From positions 1 to 42,237 of the forward strand of contig JAIPEF010000007.1 of assembly GCA_021737265.1 (NCBI GenBank): a stretch of 42,237 nt of DNA, written 5' to 3'. Below, piece by piece: positions 1-9,807 of this stretch. The DNA comes from Desulfocapsa sp. GTDB taxonomy: Bacteria; Desulfobacterota; Desulfobulbia; Desulfobulbales; Desulfocapsaceae. Numbering within the stretch: the stretch's first letter is position 1; every line of letters begins with the position of its first letter. The notes below the pieces were generated by a model that worked only from the letters and a program-made list of their open reading frames with translations, was not told the DNA's origin and made no database searches. The position numbers were made by a program, and so were the translations under genes.

Positions 1-137
1 ATGCCCGGTAGTTAGGGTGAAAAGCTTCATATTCGAGGCGTGTGAATTTTGCTATTATTTCGGCGTACTAGAGTACGTCGTAATGATAGTGAAATTTGCA
101 ACAACGAAGTAGATGAAGAGTTTTTACGACACCATCA
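1..137 (-). repeat. Dispersed palindromic element copy R1 (left side cut by window edge)
   Basis: Reverse complement starts TTGATGGTGTCGTAAAAACTCTTCATCTACTTCGTTGTTGCA and contains the central hairpin ..TTACGACGTAC-TCTA-GTACGCCGAAA..; same organisation as copies at 11934 and 35967. Confidence 0.8.
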
Positions 138-141
138 ATGT

Positions 142-765
142 TCATCTTTCGAGCTGTCCTCTTATCACACCCACCACTTTCCCCTGCACCAGAATGTCAG
201 AGAAGGGATAACGGACAGCTTTAAATTCTCTGTTCTCCGGTCGTAACTCAATATGATCAGTCCCCAGGAAAAAACGTTTTACCGTGGCCTCTTCCCCTTG
301 GATGAGGACAGCCACAATCTCGCCATTTTCAGCGTACTGCCTGGGCTCACAGACGACCAGATCACCATCCAGAATCCCGGCGTCCTGCATGGATTTCCCC
401 TGAATCCGCAAGCAGAAGAGGTTGCTACCGGGAAATAATGCCCCATCCACCACCACGGAGCCATCCCACTCCTGCTGGGCATACATGGGCAGTCCGGCGG
501 TGATCCGTCCAACCACCGGCAATTCCCTGATTCGCCCGCCTTCCTTCAGCACTGCCTGTCGCGGCAGGAAACGAATGGAACGGCTGTAATGCCCCTCCCT
601 TGCAATCACCTTCTTCCGCTCCAGCTGATTGATCAGCTGGGCCACGGCATTCCGGCTGACACCAAGATCTTCTGCCGCCTGCCGCAAACTGGGAGCACGC
701 CCATCCTGCTCCAGGCTCTCCTGAAGATAGTCAAAGAGCTGCTGCTGTTTTTTTGTCAAATCCAT
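142..765 (-). CDS. lexA: LexA-family SOS repressor / S24 protease
   Basis: N-terminal winged HTH (APSLRQAAEDLGVSRNAVAQLINQLERKKVI), Ala-Gly cleavage site (ITAGLP), catalytic Ser (GKSMQDAGILDGD) and Lys (EATVKRFF). Start placed at MDLTKK (765), after the GGGGGGGGAGGA RBS, not at 786. Confidence 0.9.
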   Translation of the reverse strand: MDLTKKQQQLFDYLQESLEQDGRAPSLRQAAEDLGVSRNAVAQLINQLERKKVIAREGHYSRSIRFLPRQAVLKEGGRIRELPVVGRITAGLPMYAQQEWDGSVVVDGALFPGSNLFCLRIQGKSMQDAGILDGDLVVCEPRQYAENGEIVAVLIQGEEATVKRFFLGTDHIELRPENREFKAVRYPFSDILVQGKVVGVIRGQLER

Positions 766-885
766 TCCTCCCCCCCCAATGTACATGTACTTTTCTCCAT
801 TACACCCAATTTGGCGAAATATGTCAATGTACTTTTAAGAGAAGCAGGAAATAATGCGGGGGATGCGACAGGGAAGTCTACAAAC

Positions 886-917
886 TAGCGGTTAGCGGTT
901 AGCGGTTAGCGGTTAGC
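886..917. repeat. Heptanucleotide tandem repeat (TAGCGGT)x4 + TAGC
   Basis: Direct reading: tagcggttagcggttagcggttagcggttagc. Confidence 0.95.
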
Positions 918-1088
918 AAAAGAAGAGACTTGATACAGCCTGTTACGGCAACACCTAATATAGCCAGTAGCACTGCTCTTAAATCGTATAGTTATGGACG
1001 GACACTATTGAAGTTCACTGGACTCAGTTTAGTACCCCCTTGCGGGGTGCTCTGTATAGTGCCCGCATGGGTAAAAGTGCCTCATCAG

Positions 1089-1120
1089 AATATTTTCTTT
1101 GAAAAAACAAGAAAATATTG
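1089..1120 (-). terminator. Hairpin at the 3' end of the porin gene
   Basis: AATATTTTCTTTG-AAAAAA-CAAGAAAATATT inverted repeat directly after the porin stop. Confidence 0.45.
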
Positions 1121-1129
1121 TGTGACGCA

Positions 1130-2416
1130 CTAATATGCCATGGTGATCTGCAGCCAGAACTTCTTAGTATCCGTTTTATATTCATCGGCACTGTAGTTCG
1201 CGTAGGCAGCTTGAAGCGTATAGTGCTTACCAAATTTCTTGGTCAACATGGTATCAAATTCCGTCCCATAATCGCTATCGCCCTCATCGGACTCAAAGCC
1301 ATGATAGATCAGATCAATTTTGACTCCGGCGATATTTGTGCTCAGGATTCCGTACAGGTCACGCAAACCAGCAGCCGGTGTGGTCAGAAACTGGTCAGCC
1401 CAGCCGCTAAATGCATGGTTGGTTCCCAGAGGCGTCTTAAAGGAGACGCCATCATCCTCTCCCTGTACCTCGTAGGCAACTTTTGCACTGATATTGGTCA
1501 GCAGGGAATCACCATTTGGTACCAGAAAGCCGCCAATAAAATGGTAATAATCAGCATTAAAAGCCGTGGGATTGTCCTGGTAATCCGTCTGGTTGGCATA
1601 TTCGGCAGTATAAAGCAGCTTAAAGTTGTCGGCTACTGCAGTAGAGCCGTCAAAACGGAGACCAATTGTCTGGGTGGAAAGCCCATAGGGAGGGGATCCT
1701 GAGTTATCCGGGTCATCATAATCCAGCCAATACCCATATCCGGTGAGGGAGCCAACATCCGGAAACGTATACTTCAGATTAGCCAGTGGTGAACTCATAT
1801 TAACATCCTGACTGAAGATGTTGCGAACATTCCAGATATAGGCTGCATTGGCAGAAAAATTGCCAATGGATTGGTTGAGCAGTGTCACCGCATCAAAGGT
1901 CTGTTCCAGTTGCCGCCAGCCAACGGCGCCGATAAATCTCTGGTTGTCATACAAAATTTTCTGACGGCCGGCCTTGAGCAGAGTGTCCGGGACAGCATCA
2001 AGGGAAAGCCATGCCTGGTTCAGTTCCCCCTTGGATGGATCGGCAATAACTGCATATTCAGTTTTCCCGTTGAGCGTTGAGTTGTAGTCATCCGTAAAGA
2101 GCGGCGTGTTCCCCTCAAACTCGGCAAAGGCCTGGAAGCCGCCAAATTCCGGCGTCAGATAGCCCAGGCGCAGACGGATGGGGTCGCCATTGGCCGTCTT
2201 CAGACCGTCCTGCTCCACATGCTCAAAACGATAGCGCAGGTTCATATTGATCTGTCCCCAGTCACCCTGCAAGGCATCTTCAACTCCATCACTGGTGGTG
2301 GATTCTGCTGCAAGAGCGGTCCCACCCGTCATCATTAAGGCAAAGCTTGTCCCCAAAAGCAGTGACCCCGCCATGGAGAGTAAGGCGCTGCAACTCCAGG
2401 TTAAATATTTTCCCAT
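1130..2416 (-). CDS. Outer-membrane porin-like beta-barrel protein (alginate-export/phosphate-porin like)
   Basis: Signal peptide, repeated amphipathic beta strands (INMNLRYRFEHVEQDGLKT.., LKAGRQKILYDNQRFIGAVGWRQ..), terminal aromatic residue. Start placed at MGKYL with RBS GGAGGGAGGGCA. Confidence 0.75.
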   Translation of the reverse strand: MGKYLTWSCSALLSMAGSLLLGTSFALMMTGGTALAAESTTSDGVEDALQGDWGQINMNLRYRFEHVEQDGLKTANGDPIRLRLGYLTPEFGGFQAFAEFEGNTPLFTDDYNSTLNGKTEYAVIADPSKGELNQAWLSLDAVPDTLLKAGRQKILYDNQRFIGAVGWRQLEQTFDAVTLLNQSIGNFSANAAYIWNVRNIFSQDVNMSSPLANLKYTFPDVGSLTGYGYWLDYDDPDNSGSPPYGLSTQTIGLRFDGSTAVADNFKLLYTAEYANQTDYQDNPTAFNADYYHFIGGFLVPNGDSLLTNISAKVAYEVQGEDDGVSFKTPLGTNHAFSGWADQFLTTPAAGLRDLYGILSTNIAGVKIDLIYHGFESDEGDSDYGTEFDTMLTKKFGKHYTLQAAYANYSADEYKTDTKKFWLQITMAY

Positions 2417-2538
2417 TGCCCTCCCTCCATGCAAAAATTGAACTGGTCAGACTGATTAACACTTCCCCTATTTTCTCTTATTATACAGCTTTTCGCCGAG
2501 TAATGTCAAATTTGGGGAAATCTTGACTCTCCCACAGT

Positions 2539-2703
2539 TCATGGAGACAGCATCGACTCAATTTCCTGAAAATCGACACTGGCCAGGAGAATTCCGGCGG
2601 AATGGAAACCTCCCAACCGCTCCCGTATCCTCTGGTTAAGCAGTTGGTAGTAAAAAGCCGTGGATTTCCAGCTCATGCCACCAATCAGACCAACGGTCCT
2701 CAC
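2539..2703 (-). pseudogene. Truncated aspartate/glutamate racemase family fragment (54 aa)
   Basis: Manual translation, GTG start overlapping the RND stop (GTGA): VRTVGLIGGMSWKSTAFYYQLLNQRIRERLGGFHSAGILLASVDFQEIESMLSP*. This matches the N-terminus of YgeA-type racemases (TIGLIGGMSWESTxxYYxxxNExxxxRLGGxHSAxxLLxSVDFxEIE), then stops. Confidence 0.8.
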
Positions 2704-5700
2704 CCTTTCTGCTCCTTTTTTCCGCCTGCCAGGCCCAAAACATCATAATAGATAAGATAGAGGGCAGGCATGAGAAAGAGGGTGATAATCGTGGTAAAGA
2801 GGATCCCGTAACCTAGAGAGATGGCCATGGGAGTAAGAAAACGGGCCTGGACAGACTGTTCGAAGATCATGGGGGCAAGCCCGAAAAAAGTGGTGAGAGC
2901 AGTGAGCATAATGGGACGAAAACGGCGGATTGAGGCATTGCGCGCTGCCTCGGCCACCATCATTCCCTCATCACGGTAGCGGTTGGCGGTCACCATGAAA
3001 ACCATCCCCCCGTTGATGACCACCCCGCAGAGGGCAATCATCCCGAAAATAGAGATAATACTCAGGCTATAGCCCATAATTATATGGCCAATAAGGGCAC
3101 TGACCAGACCAAAGGGGATGGAGATCATCACCAGTAGGGCCTGGCCATAACTGCGAAAGAGGATGGCCAACAGGCAGAAAATGGCAGGCAGGGTAAAACC
3201 GATACCGGTGAGAAGGTCATGCACAGCCTCGCGCGTCTCCCGCTGTCTCCCCTCAAAAGAGTAGCTGAGCCCGCTGTAACGACTTAAAAGCTGAGGCAGA
3301 AAATCACTTTTCAGACTGGCCAGGATCTTATTTTCGTTGGCCTTACCCGCGACCACATTGGCCGTAACACTGAGAACCCGTTTACCATCCACCCGGTTGA
3401 TCTTAGTATAGGCCCGGTTCTGAACCATCTCCGCTGCCCGGTCCAGAGGGATCTCTCCACCATCCGGGGTCCGAATCAACAACTGCTCCAGGTGAAAGAG
3501 GGAACTCCTCTCAGCCTCAGGCAGGCGAACAACAACCTTCAGTTCATTTCTTCCCTGCTGCTGTCTCAGAGCCTCTGCTCCGTAAAAGGAATGCCGGATC
3601 TGACTGCCTAGTTCCTGGGCGGTAAGCCCAACAGCTCGGCCTTCAGGGAGCATCTTGAAGTCAAATTGTACTTTACCCTGGGAAAATCCGTCATTGACAT
3701 CGGTCACCCCGTTATACTGGGAAATGGCATCTGCCAGATCTGCGGCAGCAAGTTCCAGGGTCTTTGGGTCAGGATGGGTGAGTTCCACATTAATGGCAGC
3801 AGATCCACCCGGTCCGACCAGATAATCGAAAAAGAGTTTCTCCAGACCTGCAATCTCCCCGACTTCCTGCCGCCACAGAACACTGAACTCCCGGGTGGTG
3901 ATACTGCGCCTGTTCTGGGGAACCAGGGTGATGGAAACTTCCGCATTGTTACCGCCCTGGCGGCCAATATCGGTACGGATACCGACCAGGATATCCCGGC
4001 CGCCGCTCTTTTCCACAGCTCGTACTCCGCCCTCTTCCACCCGGCGGGCAATTGATTTTACCTCCTCCATACTCACCCCGTAGGGAAGTTCTATTTCGGC
4101 ATCAATGGAGTCTGTTTGGATATTGGGACGAAAAGAAAAGTTGATCTGACCACTGTCCCAGAATGAGTAGAATACGGCCAATACGGCCACGGAGATGACA
4201 GCCACCAGGTAACGGCTGGAAAGTACCAAGCCCAGGGTCTTCCTAAAAGGACCGGCCACAAAACGATTCAACAGCCGACCGCAGTAGCGGGGGACGTGTT
4301 CCAGAAGCAGAAAAACGGCCCCTTTTCGTTCCTGTTTGCGGTAACTGAGGTGAGCGGGCAACACGTAAAGACATTCCACCAGCGAAATACAAAAGACCGA
4401 GATAACTACGGCCGGCATGATGGAAAAAAAGCGACCGGTGGATCCGGAGACAAAAGACAGCGGCAGAAAGGCGATAATATTGGTAAAGACTGCAATAAGT
4501 ACCGGAGCTGACATCTCCCGCACCCCTTCCACAGATGCCTTGAGTGGCTCCAGCCCCTGCTGCCGCTTATAAAAAATATTCTCACCTACCACCACGGCAT
4601 CATCCACTACAATTCCAAGGGTGATAATGAAGGCAAACATGGAGACCATGTTGATACTGCCGCCAAGAAAGTAGAGGATAAGAAAAGAACCGATGATGGA
4701 AATGGGAATCCCCATGGAAACCCAGAAGGCAAGACGTGGTTCGAGAAAGAGTCCCAGAGAGAGCAGGACCAGGCAGAGACCAAGTACCCCGTTACGAAGA
4801 AGAAGTTCCATCCGGTCCTGGTAAAGTTCCGACCGATCTCGGTAGATTGCCAGGTTCACTGAAGCAGGCAGAGTGGGAGCCAGTTCTTCCATATAGGCAT
4901 GGACGGCCCGGGAAATATCCCTGGGAGTCTGGTCTCCGGTCCGATAGACATAGAGCAGAACGGCTCTCTTCCCGTTATACCAAGCCTCCCTGTCACTTTC
5001 CTCAAAGCCATCGAAAATATGAGCAATTTCACCAAGAATAAGCTCTGTGCCGTCCTCTTGGCTGACCAGGGCTAAGTTGGAAAACTCACTGGCCAGCTCC
5101 CGTCGCTCTGTGGTTCGCAGCAGGACCTCACCACCGGGACTTTTGATACTGCCCGCAGGAACATCCACTGCCCGCTTTCTCACACTCTCCGCCACATCTG
5201 CCAGGGTGAGATTATGAGCACTGAGAATATCCTGCGACATCTCAATGCTCAATTCCGGATTCCGCACCCCGTTCAATTCAACCTGAGTGATTTCAGGGAG
5301 ATCAATGAGTTCTTCACGGATGGTTTCTCCGAGATCAAAGAGGACACGCTCACCCAGATCACTATAGACGGCCAGACGCAAAACCTCCCGCCGCCTGGTC
5401 TTGAGGCTGACTATGGGAGATTCCACATCGTCGGGAAATGAATTGATCCGATCCACACTGCTTTTGATCTCTTGCAGACTACTATTGGGATCGGCCCCGG
5501 AAAGCAGCTCCACACTGATCGTCGCCCTGCCTTCCTGGGCAATTGCTGTCACCCGTTCCACATTTTCCAGGGCTCGAATCTCCTCTTCTATTGCCAGGAC
5601 AATCCCCTCTTCCACCTCCTCGGGGCTGGTCCCGGGATAACTCACAGAAACATCCACGATATCAAGATCATAACTGGGAAAGACCTCTTGGGTAATCCTG

Positions 5701-5813
5701 GTGGCAGCAAGGAGACCACCGGCCACGAAGAGCACCATCAACAGATTGGCAGCCACAGGGTTACTGGCCATCCAGGCGAGCAAGCCCTGTTCACGGGGTG
5801 GAGTTATATGCAT
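2700..5813 (-). CDS. RND-family efflux pump inner-membrane subunit (AcrB/MdtB-like)
   Basis: 1037 aa; TxxVFPSYDLDIVDVSVSYPGTSPEEVEEGI, FAIITLGIVVDDAVVVGENI, 12-TM RND layout. Confidence 0.95.
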   Translation of the reverse strand: MHITPPREQGLLAWMASNPVAANLLMVLFVAGGLLAATRITQEVFPSYDLDIVDVSVSYPGTSPEEVEEGIVLAIEEEIRALENVERVTAIAQEGRATISVELLSGADPNSSLQEIKSSVDRINSFPDDVESPIVSLKTRRREVLRLAVYSDLGERVLFDLGETIREELIDLPEITQVELNGVRNPELSIEMSQDILSAHNLTLADVAESVRKRAVDVPAGSIKSPGGEVLLRTTERRELASEFSNLALVSQEDGTELILGEIAHIFDGFEESDREAWYNGKRAVLLYVYRTGDQTPRDISRAVHAYMEELAPTLPASVNLAIYRDRSELYQDRMELLLRNGVLGLCLVLLSLGLFLEPRLAFWVSMGIPISIIGSFLILYFLGGSINMVSMFAFIITLGIVVDDAVVVGENIFYKRQQGLEPLKASVEGVREMSAPVLIAVFTNIIAFLPLSFVSGSTGRFFSIMPAVVISVFCISLVECLYVLPAHLSYRKQERKGAVFLLLEHVPRYCGRLLNRFVAGPFRKTLGLVLSSRYLVAVISVAVLAVFYSFWDSGQINFSFRPNIQTDSIDAEIELPYGVSMEEVKSIARRVEEGGVRAVEKSGGRDILVGIRTDIGRQGGNNAEVSITLVPQNRRSITTREFSVLWRQEVGEIAGLEKLFFDYLVGPGGSAAINVELTHPDPKTLELAAADLADAISQYNGVTDVNDGFSQGKVQFDFKMLPEGRAVGLTAQELGSQIRHSFYGAEALRQQQGRNELKVVVRLPEAERSSLFHLEQLLIRTPDGGEIPLDRAAEMVQNRAYTKINRVDGKRVLSVTANVVAGKANENKILASLKSDFLPQLLSRYSGLSYSFEGRQRETREAVHDLLTGIGFTLPAIFCLLAILFRSYGQALLVMISIPFGLVSALIGHIIMGYSLSIISIFGMIALCGVVINGGMVFMVTANRYRDEGMMVAEAARNASIRRFRPIMLTALTTFFGLAPMIFEQSVQARFLTPMAISLGYGILFTTIITLFLMPALYLIYYDVLGLAGGKKEQKG

Positions 5814-5835
5814 GGACCGCTCACTCCTTCCTCAT

Positions 5836-7005
5836 TTATCTACTGCTGTCATCGCGAATGTTTATTCCAGGAATCGGGGACTGCAAACGACTGACAATTA
5901 TCCGTTCGTCGGAAGCCAGCTGCGTATCCACCAATACCTCGTCGACACGCCGCCAGAGAACAGTCACCTCGCGAATATCCAGCGTCCCCTCACCATTGAT
6001 CAACCACAAGCGGTTCCCCTCTCGCAGGGCGACACGGGGAATAACATATACATTATCAAGTACCCCGGCACTGATCTGAACTTTGACATAGCTGCCAAGG
6101 AATATTTTCTCCTCCTGACTGGCAGCCCCCTGACCCTGCAGGTTAAAGGGGTCCTTGACTGTTACCAGAATCCTGGCCTTACGGGCCTTGGGATCAAGAT
6201 CGGGCAGGAGCTTAAAAAGGAACCCCTCACGGAGAGTTGTTTTCCCCCCATCCCCCTGCTGCAGGACAATCTTGGCGGGGCTCCCCTCCTCTCCTATCTT
6301 GTCAGGAAAGCGGAGCCGATTCAGGAGGAAAAGAGGGATTGAAACCTGGACCCAGAACTGATCAGTGGATACCAGTGTTGCAATGGCTGTCTGCCTGCCG
6401 ACAAACTGGCCCTTTTCCACAGACTCTTCCAAAACCAGGCCGGTAAAGGGAGCACGAATCCTTGTCCGTTTTTCTGCAAGCCGAGCCGCTTCAAGACGAC
6501 TCCCGGCAGCAGCAAGACGGGCATGAACATTTTCCAGGTGGGGCTCTCGCAGGGCCAGATGCTTACTGACCTGATCGCCGGGGAGTTCATTTTCCAGAAG
6601 GAGCCACTCCTGACTGGCTATGATCTGCCTTCCCTCCTCCACCTTCACTTCGTAACGGGCCGTGGCAAGCTCGGCCTCACGTTCACTGACCTGCAGGCTG
6701 TAGTCCAGGGGATCTATCTGTACCACCAACTCACCCTTTTTTATAATCCCACCGGGGACCAGTTCAGGATTCTGGTCGATGATGCGGCCCTCCACTTCAC
6801 TCTGCAGTTCCACCCTTTGCGCCGGGATCACAAGCCCTGCGGCCTCAAAGACCACTGGTTCATTGCTGGCCTGAATAGCCACTGTCTTCACAATCGGCAC
6901 AGGTCGCTGCGGCTTGACCTTTTTGGTCTGCGGCTTGTGGGTATAGAGCCAAAATGATACGCCGGTTGCCAGCAGCAGGACGAGAAAGGAGAGGAAAGTT
7001 TTCAT
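5836..7005 (-). CDS. RND efflux periplasmic adaptor (membrane fusion protein, HlyD-like)
   Basis: N-terminal TM, VELQSEVEGRI barrel-sandwich motif, IRAPFTGLV. Confidence 0.93.
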   Translation of the reverse strand: MKTFLSFLVLLLATGVSFWLYTHKPQTKKVKPQRPVPIVKTVAIQASNEPVVFEAAGLVIPAQRVELQSEVEGRIIDQNPELVPGGIIKKGELVVQIDPLDYSLQVSEREAELATARYEVKVEEGRQIIASQEWLLLENELPGDQVSKHLALREPHLENVHARLAAAGSRLEAARLAEKRTRIRAPFTGLVLEESVEKGQFVGRQTAIATLVSTDQFWVQVSIPLFLLNRLRFPDKIGEEGSPAKIVLQQGDGGKTTLREGFLFKLLPDLDPKARKARILVTVKDPFNLQGQGAASQEEKIFLGSYVKVQISAGVLDNVYVIPRVALREGNRLWLINGEGTLDIREVTVLWRRVDEVLVDTQLASDERIIVSRLQSPIPGINIRDDSSR

Positions 7006-7016
7006 ATGGATAGTTT

Positions 7017-8444
7017 TCAGTTTTCGGTTTTCAAAGTTAGCAATTCAGGGGCCAAAACATTGCCGCCCAGGCCACGATAGAGGAGGAGGCGATAAGAAAT
7101 TCTTTCCTGTTGACGCCTCAGGATATCCATCTCCAGGCTCTGAAAGGAAACCAGGGCTGTGAGTACCGGCAGGTAATCAGTAACTCCCTGGATATAGCGG
7201 CTTCTACTCTCACGAAGTGTTGCTTTTGAGATACGCAGCTGCTCATTAAGGGCAACGAGCAGTCGCTCATGCTGTCGTTCCTGCCAGAGCGCATCTTCCA
7301 CCTCTTGGATGGCCACCAGGTATCTTTGGGAATATCGAGCCATGTGTTCTTCAACCACCGCCTTCTTCTTTTCAACCTCACTCTTCTTCTCCCCCCAGTC
7401 AACAATGGTGGCCAGGGCCTCTGCAAAAATGGAAGTAAGAAAATCACCAGTGACCCAGCCTGCAGCGCCACCGATTTTCAGACCAGGTAAACGGTCAGCC
7501 ACAGCCTCGGCGACCCTGTAATCAGCCGCTACCAGTTGCCTCTGAAGCTGTCGCAGGTCAGGCCGATTCTGGAGAAGATCAACAGGAACACCCAACTTCG
7601 GGAGAGCAGGAATATCAGGTAAGGTATAACGCAGGGCCAGGGAGTCTGACTCCGGGGGCTGTCCCAACAGCACAGACAATCTGTTTCGCAGGACAATATT
7701 TTGCGCATCACTGAGGGGAATCCTGGCCTTGACAGAGGCAAGCAAGGCCTGCTGTTGATAAACGTCAACCAGGGAAGCAGCACCATTGGCAAAGCGGAGT
7801 TTGATCACTGCCAGAGAGGTTTCATTGGCTGTAACCTGCCTGTGCAGGAGTTCCTGGTAGAGATGTTGCACCGCCAGCTGAAAATAGGTATCTGCCACCT
7901 CAGTGCTAAGAAGCAGGGCGAGCCCCTGCAGAGCATCCTCTGTGGCCTCTGCCTCTGAATCTGCTGCCTTGGCTGCTGCCGAAAGCCTGCCCCAGAGATC
8001 CACTTCCCAGGTCAGTTCCAGCTGAACCCTGCTGCTCTCGTCACGCTCGCCATCTGTTTCCCATTCCGATCCTCCACTCACTCGACCGTCAACACTTGGG
8101 TAACGGCGAGAGTCTTCCTGGATCTGGAGATGACGAGCCTGTTTGAGCCTGGCAACCCCCTCTTTCAGACTAAAATTCTCTGTCAGGGCTCTCTGGATAT
8201 GATTATTCAGAAGGGGATCATTAAAAACCTGCCACCATTGATGGCAAGAGTCAGCCTCTGGTGCTGATGGCTCCAGAGTGTAAGATGGTTGCGGAATGAC
8301 CGGGGGACGGACATCTTCCTGAACAACATGACCGCAGCCGGAAGAAACGAAAAAAGAAATCAGTAACAGCAGGAAAGCGAGAACTGGGCGCGAGCCGGGC
8401 GACAGGAGACAGTTCATGCTCAATACAGATTGTCTGGCACTCAT
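7017..8444 (-). CDS. TolC/NodT-type outer-membrane efflux lipoprotein
   Basis: Lipobox FFVSSGC; NRPDLRQLQRQLVAADYRVAEA and ELTWEVDLWGRL motifs. ORF open to 8591; start at MSARQSVL (8444) puts the signal peptide at the N-terminus. Confidence 0.9.
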   Translation of the reverse strand: MSARQSVLSMNCLLSPGSRPVLAFLLLLISFFVSSGCGHVVQEDVRPPVIPQPSYTLEPSAPEADSCHQWWQVFNDPLLNNHIQRALTENFSLKEGVARLKQARHLQIQEDSRRYPSVDGRVSGGSEWETDGERDESSRVQLELTWEVDLWGRLSAAAKAADSEAEATEDALQGLALLLSTEVADTYFQLAVQHLYQELLHRQVTANETSLAVIKLRFANGAASLVDVYQQQALLASVKARIPLSDAQNIVLRNRLSVLLGQPPESDSLALRYTLPDIPALPKLGVPVDLLQNRPDLRQLQRQLVAADYRVAEAVADRLPGLKIGGAAGWVTGDFLTSIFAEALATIVDWGEKKSEVEKKKAVVEEHMARYSQRYLVAIQEVEDALWQERQHERLLVALNEQLRISKATLRESRSRYIQGVTDYLPVLTALVSFQSLEMDILRRQQERISYRLLLYRGLGGNVLAPELLTLKTEN

Positions 8445-8634
8445 CAACAAACGCTTCCCATCGCATAAAGTAAAAAAAACCGATCTATAGAGGAGGATGT
8501 AACTGCAGAATTTCTCAGACAAAGGAAACCCACACCTGGTCCGCTTGTCATCATAAAAAAAATCTGCAGGAATGGCAAATTCTATTATCAAGGATGGTTT
8601 TTGGATTTAAACTAGCCATATCCAAAAAAAGGAT

Positions 8635-8660
8635 CCCCGGGAGAATGATTCCTCCCGGGG
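8635..8660 (-). terminator. Rho-independent terminator
   Basis: CCCCGGGAG-aatgattc-CTCCCGGGG perfect 9-bp stem flanked by A-runs on both sides; follows the DUF1566 gene on the minus strand. Confidence 0.85.
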
Positions 8661-8682
8661 AGAGAGGAAAAAAAAATTACAA

Positions 8683-9630
8683 TTACGCTTTTCTACAAAG
8701 CCTGGCAAAAGCACCTGGAATAGTACCGGATGACCAAAAAACTCGTCCCTGCTTGAAGTCCACGAACCAATACCCACCGGGCTGACGCTTGGCAGCAACA
8801 AAGATAAAAGGCTGTTCCTTGGAAAAACAGAGGTGGAGATATGTTCCTTTGCTGTTCCGCTCCGGCTCCATGAGTGACATGGCCTCTTCCATGGTGGGCA
8901 TGCGCCAGTCATTATAACCGGCAAAATTTTCTTTATTCAGCTTTTCAATATTTCGCTGCATTGTGCGTACAGCAGTGATGTCCAGCCCTGCCCGTTGCCA
9001 CATGAGTCCGGTACGCTGATCAACAACCGTGAGTCCGTCTCCGCTATCTGCGAAACTGTTCTCAAAACGCCCTTCCGGATTGAGTTCAGCCTCAAAGAAG
9101 TTCCCTTTCTTCATTACAGCTACGATCTCATCGTCATTAATAACAGAATCCTCCGCCGGCAATAGGACAGTATCTCCCTGAAAATTTGAGTCCACAAGGG
9201 ATGGCAACGCTGGGCCCATATCCTCAACCAGTTGTTCTTCCACTAGAGGAATAACCCGGGATGTATCATCAGACTCCAGAACATTGGCGATCAGCCATTC
9301 CTTGATAGCCTCATTAATGGCATAACTTTTTTCAAAAAGAGAAGAACTTCCCTGGTCTTTTACACACTCCTTGATCATCTGTTCCGGGGCCTGGATTTCC
9401 GCCAGCACCCTGGCATGTTTAACCCCGCGTTCCATAAGGCAAAGTTTAGGCTCTTCTTCCCAGTTGTCGATAAAAAAGTAATAGACACGCTCGCTATCAC
9501 TTATCCTGCTCCGAACCTTTTCCCGGCCTCCCCAGGACTCGAATGTTCCAAAGGTCATATCTGGAGTCATCTCCCAATCAATTGCAGGGGTGACAGTGCC
9601 GCCGATCTTCAACTTCTGAAACATACCCAT
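8683..9630 (-). CDS. DUF1566 / Lcl C-terminal-domain protein
   Basis: VVDQRTGLMWQR.., NFAGYNDWRMPTMEEAMSLMEPE, YWFVDFKQGRVFW. ORF open to 9762; MGMFQKLK (9630) has an AAAGGAGT RBS. Confidence 0.75.
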   Translation of the reverse strand: MGMFQKLKIGGTVTPAIDWEMTPDMTFGTFESWGGREKVRSRISDSERVYYFFIDNWEEEPKLCLMERGVKHARVLAEIQAPEQMIKECVKDQGSSSLFEKSYAINEAIKEWLIANVLESDDTSRVIPLVEEQLVEDMGPALPSLVDSNFQGDTVLLPAEDSVINDDEIVAVMKKGNFFEAELNPEGRFENSFADSGDGLTVVDQRTGLMWQRAGLDITAVRTMQRNIEKLNKENFAGYNDWRMPTMEEAMSLMEPERNSKGTYLHLCFSKEQPFIFVAAKRQPGGYWFVDFKQGRVFWSSGTIPGAFARLCRKA

Positions 9631-9807
9631 AACAGACTCCTTTCCTGTGGCTTCACTGAGATGAGGCCAGGTTTTCAGCGCCGAAAGCTTTTCCTCAAAG
9701 GCGCCACAAAGTAGTTCAACTTTTCCTTCTCCTGGTGTATTCTGAATAGACAAGTGCTCCATCCCGACTACTGCATGGTGGTTTTAATTATAGTTACCAT
9801 TACTACA

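Noticed and set aside
1118-1702. 194-aa plus-strand ORF
   Set aside because: Antisense to the porin; no domain.
2539-2541. TGA ending the racemase fragment as a selenocysteine codon
   Set aside because: Sequence after the TGA (TVGESRFPQI*) does not continue the racemase and hits another stop; truncation is the better explanation.
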